This document shows, piece after piece, positions 49,507 through 58,039 of a DNA stretch of 64,000 bases. Numbering within the stretch: position 1 is the first letter of the stretch; the number at the start of each line of letters is the position of its first letter. Origin of the DNA: SB15 sp964639245 (GTDB taxonomy: Bacteria > Chloroflexota > Anaerolineae > Aggregatilineales > J027); NCBI GenBank assembly GCA_964639245.1, contig CAZXCU010000009.1:140315-204314 (forward strand). The letters run 5' to 3'. The notes under the pieces are model-generated. The model saw only the letters and a list, made by a program, of their open reading frames with translations. It was not told the DNA's origin and did no database searches. A program made the translations under genes and the position numbers.

Positions 49507-51975
49507 TTATTCGCCGGAAAGTGTCCATACATGATGCGTCATGGCTTCTACCGCTTCCACCGTGTACCCGTGCGGAATGTATTCGCCATTCGCCCACAAC
49601 GGCAGCATATCATCGTAATGACTGCTGCGCGGGTCGCCCACCTGCCCCATCGGGTTAATGAACTTGGAATTGTTAAAATCGCTGAAATCCAGCACTTCGC
49701 GCATACTCGCAATCGTATCGCGGATGACAAAATCGCCACTGGCGGCATTCCACGCCATGCGGTTGACCGCCGTTAAGCCGCCATTCACCCCGACTTTGCG
49801 ATTGAACAGCGCGTAAATGTCATTCAACATGATGTCCAAACCGACATCTACCCCGGCGGGCAGCTGCCCCAACGGACGGTGATTAAACGCGGCGATATGA
49901 ATGTCGCCCCACTGCCACGCGGACATATCCTCACCGAGTTTTTCCGTCAGCATCGCCAGCGCATTTTCCAGCGCCATCGTCATGATTTCGGCGGGGTCTT
50001 CCGTGCCGAGTTCGGCGTTGGCCCACAGAGGATGCTGGCTCGCCACCATCAACGACACAATATACACTTCTAATGAATCGCCGGAAGGCACATCGGGCAG
50101 TTCATCGAAAATCAACGGCATCAGACTCGCCCAGAAAGCGTTGTAAATGGCTGCGCCGGTGCTGTCGGCTTCGTCCATTCTGTCCCATTCTTGGAGAATC
50201 GCTACCGCCGCTTGAAGTTGTTCATCCTCAAACGCGATTTCCGACAGGATCGGAATCATAAATTCGGCAGACGGGTTGTGTGAGTCATTCTGAATTTCAA
50301 TCATCCGCGCCATATCAATCCCATCACTGGCTTGAATAAGTTCTTCAATCCGTGCAGCACGATAGCCCAAGTCGTAATAGGTGGAGTGAACGGTTTCAAA
50401 ATTTTCAGGCCGCACAATCGGATTGTTAGCCGCGACGATATAGCCTTCTTCGGGATTGTAGATACGCGGGTTGTTGGCAGAATCGACATAGCCCTGCCAT
50501 TCATAGGTGGAATCAACCCCCGCCACAGGCACACTTCCGTCATGCCCTTCAGCACGAATCGGAATTTTGCCGCCAGAAACCAAACCGATATTGCCTTCCG
50601 CATCGGCATAGATGAAATTCTGCCCCACCGGGAATTTTTCTACACCCGCTTGAAATTCTTCCCAGTTGGTCGCGCTGTTGATGCCAATGAACGCATCATA
50701 GGTGTAGTTGTCGTCGTAGGAAGTCCAGCGCAGCGCAAGCGGTTGCTCAAAACCAACCAGTTCGTTAATCACCACGCCAAAATTGGTCAGGCGGACAGGC
50801 ACTTCGATGGGGTCAGACCCGGCGACATTGATGGTCTCGGTGATGACTTCCATATCCACATATTCCCCGTTGTACATATATTGCAGCGGGTTTTCGGGAT
50901 TGAGTTCAAGCTGGTAAATGTCCATTGTATCCAAGCCAGAATTGGTCATGCCCCAACCAATCGCTTGATTATGCCCGATGACAATCAACGGTGAACTCGC
51001 CAGACTGTAGCCATAGACATCAAACGGACAGCCGTCGTTAATTTCAACACAGTGCAGGCCATTCTGGAACCAGATGGGCGGGTTTTGAATCCCGATGTGC
51101 GGGTCGTTGGCAAGGTAGGGTTTGCCTGTGTCGGTCAATGCGCCACTGACCGCCCAACTGTTTGACCCCACGCCTTCCATGCCGAATCCGCCGGGCAGTT
51201 TGACCACCGTCTGGATTTTGTTCAACTGAGAAAGTCCCGCAAAATTGGGCTGTGCGGCGCTCGGCGGGGTGTAGCCGGGTTCGGTGATAATCGGGAATTT
51301 GTCGTAGGGGAAAATGGGAACAAGCACCAGCGCTCCCAAGGGCCCAACCGCTTCGGTAATTGCCCCTTTGAACAGTTCAAATTGCAAATCGCCGCTTTCT
51401 TGATCAAGCAGCAACGCCTGTGCCAGCAACAAACTATGTAAGGGCTGCCAGGGTTCGATTTCAATTTCACCGGAAAGCAGCGAAACAAAATTATATTCAA
51501 TCGCTAAATCGCCGGGGGCTTTGCCCGCAATCCACGCATTCACCCCTTCGGTATAAGCATCGAGCAACGCCCGTGTGTCTGCCGGCATAATTTCTAATTC
51601 GCGTTCGGCGTTGCGCTGGAGACCCAGTGTCCGCAGGAAGGTATCTGTCCCGACCAGATTTTCGCCCATTAATTCGGAAAGTCGTCCCGCGCCCTGATGC
51701 CGGAACCATTCCATCTGCCACCAGCGATTCGCCGCGTGGACAAACCCCTGCGCCAGAATCAAATCGTGGGTGGTGGTGGCATAAATGTGTGGCACATTAA
51801 ATTCATCAAAATGAATCGTGACTTCCCCATCCAATCCCGCCACCACAAAGGCTTCTTCACCCATTTGCAGGGTGTGTTGTTGTGCGGTGGGGGTGTCATT
51901 TCCGGCGAAACTCGCAAAGGGTGTCACCAGAATCGCGCCCAGAATCAAGAAGGTTAATAAACCTCTTTTCAACAT
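49507..51975 (-). CDS. Penicillin acylase-family N-terminal nucleophile hydrolase, exported
   Basis: 822 residues, typical for the precursor. A signal peptide (MLKRGLLTFLILGAILVTPFASFA) precedes the alpha region, ITIHFDEFNVPHIYATTTHDLILAQGF-type start and RWWQMEWFRHQGAGRLSELMG. The self-cleavage site is GVGSNSWAVSG, with Ser271 becoming the free nucleophile of the beta chain. Downstream are YLANDPHIGIQNPP and ARMIEIQNDSHNPSAEFMIPIL. The family hydrolyses amides such as acyl-homoserine lactones, beta-lactam side chains and lipopeptides. The gene upstream on the same strand encodes a Nif11-like peptide precursor 151 bp away. Confidence 0.9.
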   Translation of the reverse strand: MLKRGLLTFLILGAILVTPFASFAGNDTPTAQQHTLQMGEEAFVVAGLDGEVTIHFDEFNVPHIYATTTHDLILAQGFVHAANRWWQMEWFRHQGAGRLSELMGENLVGTDTFLRTLGLQRNAERELEIMPADTRALLDAYTEGVNAWIAGKAPGDLAIEYNFVSLLSGEIEIEPWQPLHSLLLAQALLLDQESGDLQFELFKGAITEAVGPLGALVLVPIFPYDKFPIITEPGYTPPSAAQPNFAGLSQLNKIQTVVKLPGGFGMEGVGSNSWAVSGALTDTGKPYLANDPHIGIQNPPIWFQNGLHCVEINDGCPFDVYGYSLASSPLIVIGHNQAIGWGMTNSGLDTMDIYQLELNPENPLQYMYNGEYVDMEVITETINVAGSDPIEVPVRLTNFGVVINELVGFEQPLALRWTSYDDNYTYDAFIGINSATNWEEFQAGVEKFPVGQNFIYADAEGNIGLVSGGKIPIRAEGHDGSVPVAGVDSTYEWQGYVDSANNPRIYNPEEGYIVAANNPIVRPENFETVHSTYYDLGYRAARIEELIQASDGIDMARMIEIQNDSHNPSAEFMIPILSEIAFEDEQLQAAVAILQEWDRMDEADSTGAAIYNAFWASLMPLIFDELPDVPSGDSLEVYIVSLMVASQHPLWANAELGTEDPAEIMTMALENALAMLTEKLGEDMSAWQWGDIHIAAFNHRPLGQLPAGVDVGLDIMLNDIYALFNRKVGVNGGLTAVNRMAWNAASGDFVIRDTIASMREVLDFSDFNNSKFINPMGQVGDPRSSHYDDMLPLWANGEYIPHGYTVEAVEAMTHHVWTLSGE

Positions 51976-52126
51976 AAAAAACTCCTTTAATTAGAAACAT
52001 TGGCAGTTAGCAATTAGCAAGGGAAATTGCGGGGTCAAAAAACTAATAACTAACAACCAATAACTATGAACGGCTTGAGTCTACCCCGCCCGTTAGAAAA
52101 ATCAAATGGTGATTTGATAGTTGGGC

Positions 52127-52396
52127 TTACTGCCAGCCTGCCGGGTCAAAAAACCATGCGATATTCGCGTAGCCGCCGCCCGCCACCTGTGCCAATTCGC
52201 TGTCATTCAGTTCGCTGGCAGACATGGGACGTATGTCTTCCAGCGTGGTTAAAAAGGTCGCACGGTCAAACATAAACCCCTGTGTGGCAGCCAAGTTGAC
52301 CACCCCATCCAGATCGCGTCCGATGCTGCCAAGCTGGTCTTGCAGCGCAACATCTTCAAGAATCCGTTTGAAAAATGCTAGCACACGCTCTTTCAT
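52127..52396 (-). CDS. Nif11-like leader peptide, orphan RiPP precursor
   Basis: 89 residues. The N-terminus MKERVLAFFKRILEDVALQDQL and the middle NLAATQGFMFDRATFL follow the Nif11 leader pattern, and ASELNDSELAQVAGGG is the conserved end with a double-glycine cleavage motif at 73-74. The predicted 15-residue core (75-89) is GYANIAWFFDPAGWQ: aromatic and free of Cys, Ser and Thr, so lanthionine or azole rings are unlikely. AGGAGA lies before the ATG at 52396. No maturase or ABC peptidase-exporter gene is in the window. The exported acylase lies downstream on the same strand. Confidence 0.85.
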   Translation of the reverse strand: MKERVLAFFKRILEDVALQDQLGSIGRDLDGVVNLAATQGFMFDRATFLTTLEDIRPMSASELNDSELAQVAGGGYANIAWFFDPAGWQ

Positions 52397-52653
52397 CAAT
52401 TTTCTCCTGTAGATATGGGTGCAGTTTAACAAATTAAGATGGATGGTGGTAATGCTGTGGCATGGTACAGTTTAATAAGCAGATACTATTTGAGCGGACG
52501 TGATAAGCGACCAGCTGAACCTTCAAAATATGGTTATAAAGGCAGGAGATTCTCACCTCTCCGACTGTCAGGGATGCATACAAACAGGGCAACTTGCCAG
52601 TGAGGAGATCAAAGCACTGATTCCTGCCCCCATGGAAATTGTGGAGCTAAAAA

Positions 52654-53643
52654 ATGCGACAACGAATTTTATTAGTGGTATTTAGTGTCGTTTCTTTCTA
52701 CCTAACAAGTTCGGTAATGTTAGTCAAAAGTCAAGAGATAGAGCTTGTAGGTCAAAATCTACAAATCGTTGCTTGGCAGCCAACGGGAGATTTAATAGCA
52801 GTTGCAAGTTTTGAAGGGGATGTAAGGATTTACACGTCCGAATTGCTGTTAGTCAACCAAATAGACATATTATCAACTGATAGTCCTTTTTCTCTTGAAT
52901 GGAGTCGGGATGGTAGCAAATTAGCAATAGGCACTTTTGCAAAAATCCATTCTCCAAACAAGACATATATATGGAATAGTGATTTTAATATGACCAGTTT
53001 TATTGAACAACCGACGCTTGGCGCTGGATTATTTGATATTTCATGGCATCCTAATAACATTTGGCTTGCCTTAACTTGGAATAATAATATCTATGTATGG
53101 AATATTGATTCTGGTAATCTCGAAGAGACAATTACAACTCCCAGTAGCCCAGAAGGAATAGGTCGTACTATTAAAATCGCTTGGAAGCCTGATGGTTCTA
53201 AGCTAGCAGGTGGTACTGATTATGGAACAATTAATATCTGGGAAACCGCCAATTTTAATGCACATCCAGTTACTTTCTCTGTGAACACTGAACGCATTCC
53301 AGTCCGAGCTATTAGCTGGAACACAAGTGGTTCATTGATAGCAGCTGTTTCTACAAATAATATAAAAATCTGGGAATCAACAACCTACAAAGAGGTAGCA
53401 ACACTTACTGAAAATGTGGAGTGGGTAGGCATTTTAGAATGGAACTCGGACAAATTGGCAACTGCCGGATCAGAGGAAGAGATTAACATTTGGAATATGG
53501 CTACTCAACAGATTGAAGAAAAGATACCTACAACGGGGCAAATATTTTCGATTTCATGGAGTCCCGATGGCTCTCAGTTAGCTTACAGCAATATAAATAA
53601 CAATACTATTACAATATATGAGGTGAAGAGAACACAGCGATAA
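52654..53643 (+). CDS. Secreted WD40-repeat protein
   Basis: 329 residues. A signal peptide (MRQRILLVVFSVVSFYLTSSVMLVKS) precedes WD40-type blades ending in VRIYT, TYIWNS, IYVWNIDSG, INIWETAN, IKIWEST and INIWNMAT. GGAG precedes the ATG. The coding sequence is clearly richer in A and T than the neighbouring operons and uses many AAT/ATA/TTA codons, suggesting a different history. The propeller probably binds other proteins outside the cell; no catalytic motif is present. Confidence 0.78.
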   Translation: MRQRILLVVFSVVSFYLTSSVMLVKSQEIELVGQNLQIVAWQPTGDLIAVASFEGDVRIYTSELLLVNQIDILSTDSPFSLEWSRDGSKLAIGTFAKIHSPNKTYIWNSDFNMTSFIEQPTLGAGLFDISWHPNNIWLALTWNNNIYVWNIDSGNLEETITTPSSPEGIGRTIKIAWKPDGSKLAGGTDYGTINIWETANFNAHPVTFSVNTERIPVRAISWNTSGSLIAAVSTNNIKIWESTTYKEVATLTENVEWVGILEWNSDKLATAGSEEEINIWNMATQQIEEKIPTTGQIFSISWSPDGSQLAYSNINNNTITIYEVKRTQR

Positions 53644-53772
53644 TGACATGGCACTCTCAAAAGTAAAATTTGACCACCTGTTATGGACAAAAAAAATAGA
53701 TCTTACAGACAGGAATACAGCGCGTTTCTACGAGCACATCTCCGGTAAGGAATATCCCTTAATCCTTTAGTT

Positions 53773-54102
53773 TTAATTGAGAGGTCCATCTTTTCTACTA
53801 AAAAAATGAACCAGTAACAGAATGAAAGGCAGAGCAACTGTATTAATACATAAAATAACTTTAACAGCATGAATTGTTGGATTACCATTATACGAAGACC
53901 ATATTGATATAACCGATGCGACAATGATTAAAACACCTATTAGTATTAGGTAGCATCCTATAACATAAGCAGCTTTGCCTCTGCGGATGTCATTCCCAAA
54001 ATCTCCTACAGGTGTTTCACCAGACTTTAAAATCAGGTATCCAACAAAGGTTCCCCGCAAAGAATACAGAATAATCAAAGCATTAATTATTATAAATTCC
54101 AC
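53773..54102 (-). CDS. Three- or four-helix membrane protein, unknown
   Basis: 109 residues with hydrophobic segments at about 3-25, 45-68 and 80-100, and a short conserved-looking loop SGETPVGDFGNDIRRGKAAY between the first two. A+T-rich like the adjacent WD40 gene. No named family recognised. Confidence 0.55.
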   Translation of the reverse strand: MEFIIINALIILYSLRGTFVGYLILKSGETPVGDFGNDIRRGKAAYVIGCYLILIGVLIIVASVISIWSSYNGNPTIHAVKVILCINTVALPFILLLVHFFSRKDGPLN

Positions 54103-54233
54103 TGTTTTGTCTGCTTATACTTTGAAAATTGTGCGGATTCAGGCTGATTGTACGCTTCCCCCGCCGAAAAGCCAGCGTTAGATGCTGGCGGGGAGAATGT
54201 GGTAAGATGGAACGGCAAACAAGGAGACTGTGT

Positions 54234-54866
54234 GTGAACGCCCTGTTTTTTCTTCTCACAGCGATTGTGGTGGTGATGCTGATCCTGTTGGGCTGGTCAA
54301 TCATCATCGGGTGGGTTCTGACTCAGATTTTTGCCTTCACCTTGTTTGAAGGGTCGCTGTTGGCGCTGGGAGCAACCTGCATGGCAGCCTACCTGATTCT
54401 TTCCACGCTGATAGATCGCCTGAGCTTGCCGGATGATGTTTTTGCTGAGGATGATTTATTTGAGGACGAAAATGACGACCTGATTTCCCCGGAACGATTT
54501 TTCCCGACTCCGGCGGAACGTACATGGGAGGCATGGTTTCGTTTTCAGGTTGCCAACACCATCTACGCCAATCTCCGCAAAAATCCCGGCAGTCTGGATA
54601 AACCGCAAAAACAGGAATTGTCGGTGCGCCTGAGTGAAATTTGCATTGCCGCCATCAAGCACAAATCCCCCAAATCGCGCAGTTTTCATCTGACCATTGA
54701 CGATGTGCGGCGGCAAATGGACAGCATGGAACTCAAACCCTACGATGATGATATTTTAGAAATCGGGGTGGATGCAACCAATCTCTCGATGGTGCTGCCC
54801 CCCGCCGAAACCGTCATCCGCGAAAAACTGTGGAATCAGATTATGCCCTCGCCCGATTTGTTTTGA
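54234..54866 (+). CDS. Membrane-anchored protein with acidic cytoplasmic region, unknown
   Basis: 210 residues from a GTG 7 nt after AAGGAG (54221-54226). Two N-terminal membrane helices (about 3-26 and 30-52) are followed by a strongly acidic stretch (DVFAEDDLFEDENDDL) and a helical C-terminal region containing RFQVANTIYANLRKNP and IDDVRRQMDSMEL. An ATG at 54207 is in frame but has no suitable ribosome-binding site. No family recognised. Confidence 0.62.
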   Translation: MNALFFLLTAIVVVMLILLGWSIIIGWVLTQIFAFTLFEGSLLALGATCMAAYLILSTLIDRLSLPDDVFAEDDLFEDENDDLISPERFFPTPAERTWEAWFRFQVANTIYANLRKNPGSLDKPQKQELSVRLSEICIAAIKHKSPKSRSFHLTIDDVRRQMDSMELKPYDDDILEIGVDATNLSMVLPPAETVIREKLWNQIMPSPDLF

Positions 54867-54887
54867 GCGTTTCAGCGCCACGTTTAT

Positions 54888-55154
54888 TTAGCGCTTGCTT
54901 GGACGCAAAAACTCCACCAGACGATTCGCTTTGAGATGGCTGGTTTTGGCACTCAGACGCTGTTGGGTGAGCGCATCAATTTCTTGCATCAACCACACCC
55001 GATCACGCTCGACCCCATTCACCAGAAAATACGCACCATGCAAATGGGTACAGGTGGGACGGCTGCCGTGTATCACCGTATACAATTTCGTGTAATGTTC
55101 AATGAGAAGGTCAATGGTATGGCTATAGGGGTGGTAAGCATCATTCGAGAGCAT
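54888..55154 (-). CDS. Small soluble protein, unknown function
   Basis: 88 residues: SHTIDLLIEHYTKLYTVIHGSRP, HLHGAYFLVNGVERDRVWLMQEIDALTQQRL and a basic C-terminus ANRLVEFLRPSKR. TAGGAA lies ahead of the ATG at 55154. The frame extends further upstream without a start site. Helical and charged; converges with the preceding gene. I do not recognise it. Confidence 0.5.
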   Translation of the reverse strand: MLSNDAYHPYSHTIDLLIEHYTKLYTVIHGSRPTCTHLHGAYFLVNGVERDRVWLMQEIDALTQQRLSAKTSHLKANRLVEFLRPSKR

Positions 55155-55383
55155 GAGATTTTTCCTAAAGTTTTGCAGTTGAATACACTCAGGGGGCGGC
55201 AGTGAAGAGGTGATAATAGAAGTATAGAGGAAAAGTTGTGTTATGGGTGTGAATTTTTTCTGAATTAATGAATGAAGCCTATTGAAATTGGAGACGCTCG
55301 TAACTATTTTGAGAAACAAACACTCGCCTTCAGACCAGCGAACACCGCGCTAAGAGGTCATATGGAAAGTTCTCTATTAATAA

Positions 55384-55504
55384 CTCACCTTACGCAGAAT
55401 AGAGTTTTGAGGATATTTTTTGACCCCACCTCGCCTTCGGCTTCCCTCCCCAAAGCATTGGGGAGGGATTGAGGGTGGGGATTTTCCGCATTGCGTAAGG
55501 TGAG
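55384..55504 (+). mobile_element. MITE family A, copy 3 (121 bp)
   Basis: The ends are CTCACCTTACGCA and TGCGTAAGGTGAG, flanked by 7-bp repeats TTAATAA at 55377-55383 and 55505-55511. Same orientation and central hairpin (CCCTCCCCAA-AGCA-TTGGGGAGGG) as copy 2, with few substitutions. The 558-bp gene-free stretch 55155-55712 otherwise holds only the family C element and no supported gene. Confidence 0.9.
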
Positions 55505-55585
55505 TTAATAAAATGAAGCGGCGGACGGCACTGGGAATAAATCGCTATTTTTCTTAACCATCCACTTTCCAGACGGCCTCTTATC

Positions 55586-55694
55586 GTCACCTTCGCTTAA
55601 TTTTTGGAAAAACACGGACGGGATATATCCCGTCCCTACCCTATCATTCGGCATTTGGCTATCCGCCAAATTCTAAAATCGAAGCGAAGGTTAC
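55586..55694 (+). mobile_element. MITE-like family C, copy 2 (109 bp)
   Basis: GTCACCTTCGCTT at the left and AAGCGAAGGTTAC at the right form inverted ends with one mismatch. The interior contains GGACGGGATATATCCCGTCC, identical to the palindrome of family B, but lacks the second palindrome of copy 1. No target duplication seen. Confidence 0.6.
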
Positions 55695-55712
55695 TTTTTA
55701 GGTACGCACCCT

Positions 55713-56144
55713 TTACCGATCATCGGGCAAGTTTTGATTTAATTTTGCCGCGAGTTCAGGAATGTCCTTGAGAATGACCAGCAATGTTTCAATGAAAGTG
55801 TGTGCGTAGATAGGTTTTGATACGGTATGATAGCGAACAATTCGCTCTTTTTCCTTCATGCTCGTCTGGTCATGCCCAAGCATAACTAGAATGGGGATAT
55901 GACTCAAATTAGGGTTGGATTCCACTTGTTTGATCATCTGCAAGCCATCCATCACGGGCATCTGAATGTCCGTCAGAATCACATCCGGTTTGGCTTTGTG
56001 TGCGGACTCTAACCCCAGCACACCGTTTGTCGCCGTATGAACCTCTGCGCCGTGATGCCGCAGCAGCAAATCAAGCAAATTCAGCGTATGGGGATTGTCG
56101 TCCACCGCCAGAAAAACCCACCCATCGAACAAGGTACTGTCCAT
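55713..56144 (-). CDS. Stand-alone response regulator receiver domain (CheY-like)
   Basis: 143 residues comprising one receiver domain: VFLAVDDNPHTLNLLDLLLRHHGAEV with the acidic pair, PDVILTDIQMPVMDG with the phospho-acceptor Asp, and the switch Lys in TVSKPIYA. There is no output domain, so it would act by protein contact. Start at the ATG 56144, although GGAGG is 14 nt away; a GTG at 56195 in the same frame is the alternative. The two histidine kinases of this window (19604 and 45745) lack adjacent partners, but pairing with either is speculation. Confidence 0.82.
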   Translation of the reverse strand: MDSTLFDGWVFLAVDDNPHTLNLLDLLLRHHGAEVHTATNGVLGLESAHKAKPDVILTDIQMPVMDGLQMIKQVESNPNLSHIPILVMLGHDQTSMKEKERIVRYHTVSKPIYAHTFIETLLVILKDIPELAAKLNQNLPDDR

Positions 56145-56405
56145 AATTGTATTTAATTCCTCCCACCCCTCGATTACATTCGACACACTATCCACTTAAT
56201 CAAAATTTTCAATAACCAACTATTATTTTAATGGAAAATACAAAATACTTCAACTATTTTTATCACACCTTCCTTAATAAATCTATTAGGCAGGTGGCGG
56301 GTTTTTACCTAGCCATGTGACCAGTATGTTCATTTTTGTTGGCTTGGTCGTATAATAAAAATGAGAGAGGAAGCACTTCACGAATAGCCAATAAGGAAGT
56401 GCGTC

Positions 56406-57182
56406 ATGTTTAAAGAAAAGATTCTGCACGAAGCAGAAACCCTGCTTGAAGAAGCGCGGACAACCCCGCCGAATTTTTACCATGCAGACATGCTGGATGG
56501 CCTACCCGCCCCCGTCCAAAAATATCTACGGTCAGCCCTGACCCAAGGCCAACCGATGTATCGGACAGCCCGGCTTAAACAACACGGGCAATTCCGCCCA
56601 ACGGTTAAATCCGGTTGGCAGCGTCTGCAAGCAGAACAGTATTTTTCCACCCAACCGCCCGCGTTCATCTGGCATGGACGGGTTGAACCTATACCATTTT
56701 TCTGGGTCTCTGCCCGTGATTATTACTGGCATGGACAGGGCAATATGCTCATTAAGGTCATGTCGGCGTGGACATTGGATGATGCACGCGGGGCAGAGAT
56801 GACACAGGCTTCATTATTGCGCTGGCTAGCGGAGGCGGTGTGGTTTCCCTGCGTTTTTGCGGACAGCGGCGTTATCCAGTGGGAAATCCGCGATGCCCAT
56901 AGCGCGGTTGCCCATGTGAGTGATGGGGAAACCAGCGTGTTTGGCATCTATTATTTTAACGGCGATCATTTGCCGGTGCGGTTTGCTGCCGAACGTCCCT
57001 ATGGAACGGGCAAAAATAGCGCCCTCGAAAAATGGGGCGGGGTGTATCATCGCTATCAGGAATGTGGTGGGATGATGATCCCGTTTGAGGCAGAAGTCAC
57101 CTGGTATTTTGCGGCAGGCGACCATCCCTATGCCCGTCTGACTCTTTCTGATGTGCAATACGATCATTTTGAACCGTATTAG
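56406..57182 (+). CDS. DUF6544 family protein
   Basis: 258 residues, soluble. LPAPVQKYLRSALTQGQPMYRTARLKQHGQF, WQRLQAEQYFSTQPPAFIWHGRV, WTLDDARGAEMTQASLLRWLAEAVWFPCVF and a C-terminal IPFEAEVTWYFAAGDHPYARLTLSDVQYD follow the DUF6544 pattern. The function of the family is unknown. It stands alone in a gap-rich region. Confidence 0.75.
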   Translation: MFKEKILHEAETLLEEARTTPPNFYHADMLDGLPAPVQKYLRSALTQGQPMYRTARLKQHGQFRPTVKSGWQRLQAEQYFSTQPPAFIWHGRVEPIPFFWVSARDYYWHGQGNMLIKVMSAWTLDDARGAEMTQASLLRWLAEAVWFPCVFADSGVIQWEIRDAHSAVAHVSDGETSVFGIYYFNGDHLPVRFAAERPYGTGKNSALEKWGGVYHRYQECGGMMIPFEAEVTWYFAAGDHPYARLTLSDVQYDHFEPY

Positions 57183-57275
57183 CGGGAAGTAGATGTGAGG
57201 GGTGCTTCTTCACTCCTCACCCCTTACATCCAAAGCTGCTTAACAGCTATAATGTAAAAAACAAGGATGACACCA

Positions 57276-57479
57276 ATGGATAATACCATTCCAAAATTCG
57301 TGACGACAGCGCCCCCCTCAAAACCATATCGTCTTGCAGAAGAAAGTCAAACCCTTTTGGATGACACCACGATTGACTTAGCCCCACCCAAAGAAGTAAT
57401 CAAAGTGAAGCTGAAATTGCAATTTAAAGGGGAAATGCTGCCCGCAAAAGTGAATTGGGATGAGATGTTGACGGAGTGA
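57276..57479 (+). CDS. Small protein, first gene of an unknown two-gene cassette
   Basis: 67 residues: DNTIPKFVTTAPPSKPYRLAEE, QTLLDDTTIDLAPPKEVIKVKLKLQFKGEML and WDEMLTE. AAGGA lies 8 nt before the ATG at 57276; an ATG at 57267 is less well placed. Proline-rich and without a recognised domain. The stop overlaps the start of the next gene by 4 nt, the arrangement of coupled antitoxin/toxin or immunity pairs, though neither half is a known family to me. Confidence 0.6.
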   Translation: MDNTIPKFVTTAPPSKPYRLAEESQTLLDDTTIDLAPPKEVIKVKLKLQFKGEMLPAKVNWDEMLTE

Positions 57480-58039
57480 GGGGGATGCGTCCAAGCTGGT
57501 ACGAAGTTGTAGAAGATGACAGCCTAGAACAAGGAGATATTCTCCTAAACGTCCCGATAGTCAAATTGCCAGACGAATTTGCGCTTGAATTACGCTCTCT
57601 ACAAAGCGAAATTGAGTTAGAAGCAGAATTTGAGATTATAGATGCAATTATCATGACGCAAACTTGCGACTTGGTACAAGATAAAACACGCTTTGTCACG
57701 ATTTGCCGCGCTGTTGAACTGGCAAAACATCCTGAATTTCCTCAAGAAACGAATAAAGATTTTGCTAATTTAAATGCCTTACGAACAGGCCGTTTAATTC
57801 ACTTTCACTTGCTTGACCAATGTGCTATCGCAGATTATGAAAAAGACTTCTGGATTGTGGAGTTTGAAAGTATTTATAGCTTACCCATTGGCTTTGTGAA
57901 AAACCATATCCTACGGGCAGGAAAACGCTTACGACTCAAATCGCCTTACAAAGAACACCTCTCCCAAGCATTTGCGCGAGTTTTTATGCGGGTCGGTCTG
58001 CCATCGGATATTCCCCCATTTGAAAAGCCTAAAGGTTAA
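57476..58039 (+). CDS. Soluble protein with QTCDL motif, unknown function
   Basis: 187 residues. Recognisable blocks are SWYEVVEDDSLEQGDILLNVPIV near the start, AIIMTQTCDLVQDKTRFVTICR near residue 60 and FANLNALRTGRLIHFHLL near 100. Similar proteins with a (S/T)Q(S/T)CDL block occur as uncharacterised genes in many bacteria, usually in accessory regions. Translation starts at GTG 57476 overlapping the preceding stop, or at ATG 57485. The last 4 nt overlap the convergent phosphoesterase gene. Confidence 0.65.
   Translation: MRGMRPSWYEVVEDDSLEQGDILLNVPIVKLPDEFALELRSLQSEIELEAEFEIIDAIIMTQTCDLVQDKTRFVTICRAVELAKHPEFPQETNKDFANLNALRTGRLIHFHLLDQCAIADYEKDFWIVEFESIYSLPIGFVKNHILRAGKRLRLKSPYKEHLSQAFARVFMRVGLPSDIPPFEKPKG

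Noticed and set aside
52500..52685. Small plus-strand frame ahead of the WD40 gene
   Set aside because: No ribosome-binding site, no motif, and it overlaps the well-supported start of the WD40 protein.
55272..55590. Short frames spanning family A copy 3 on both strands
   Set aside because: They run through the mini-element itself, and no continuous host gene is restored by removing the element.
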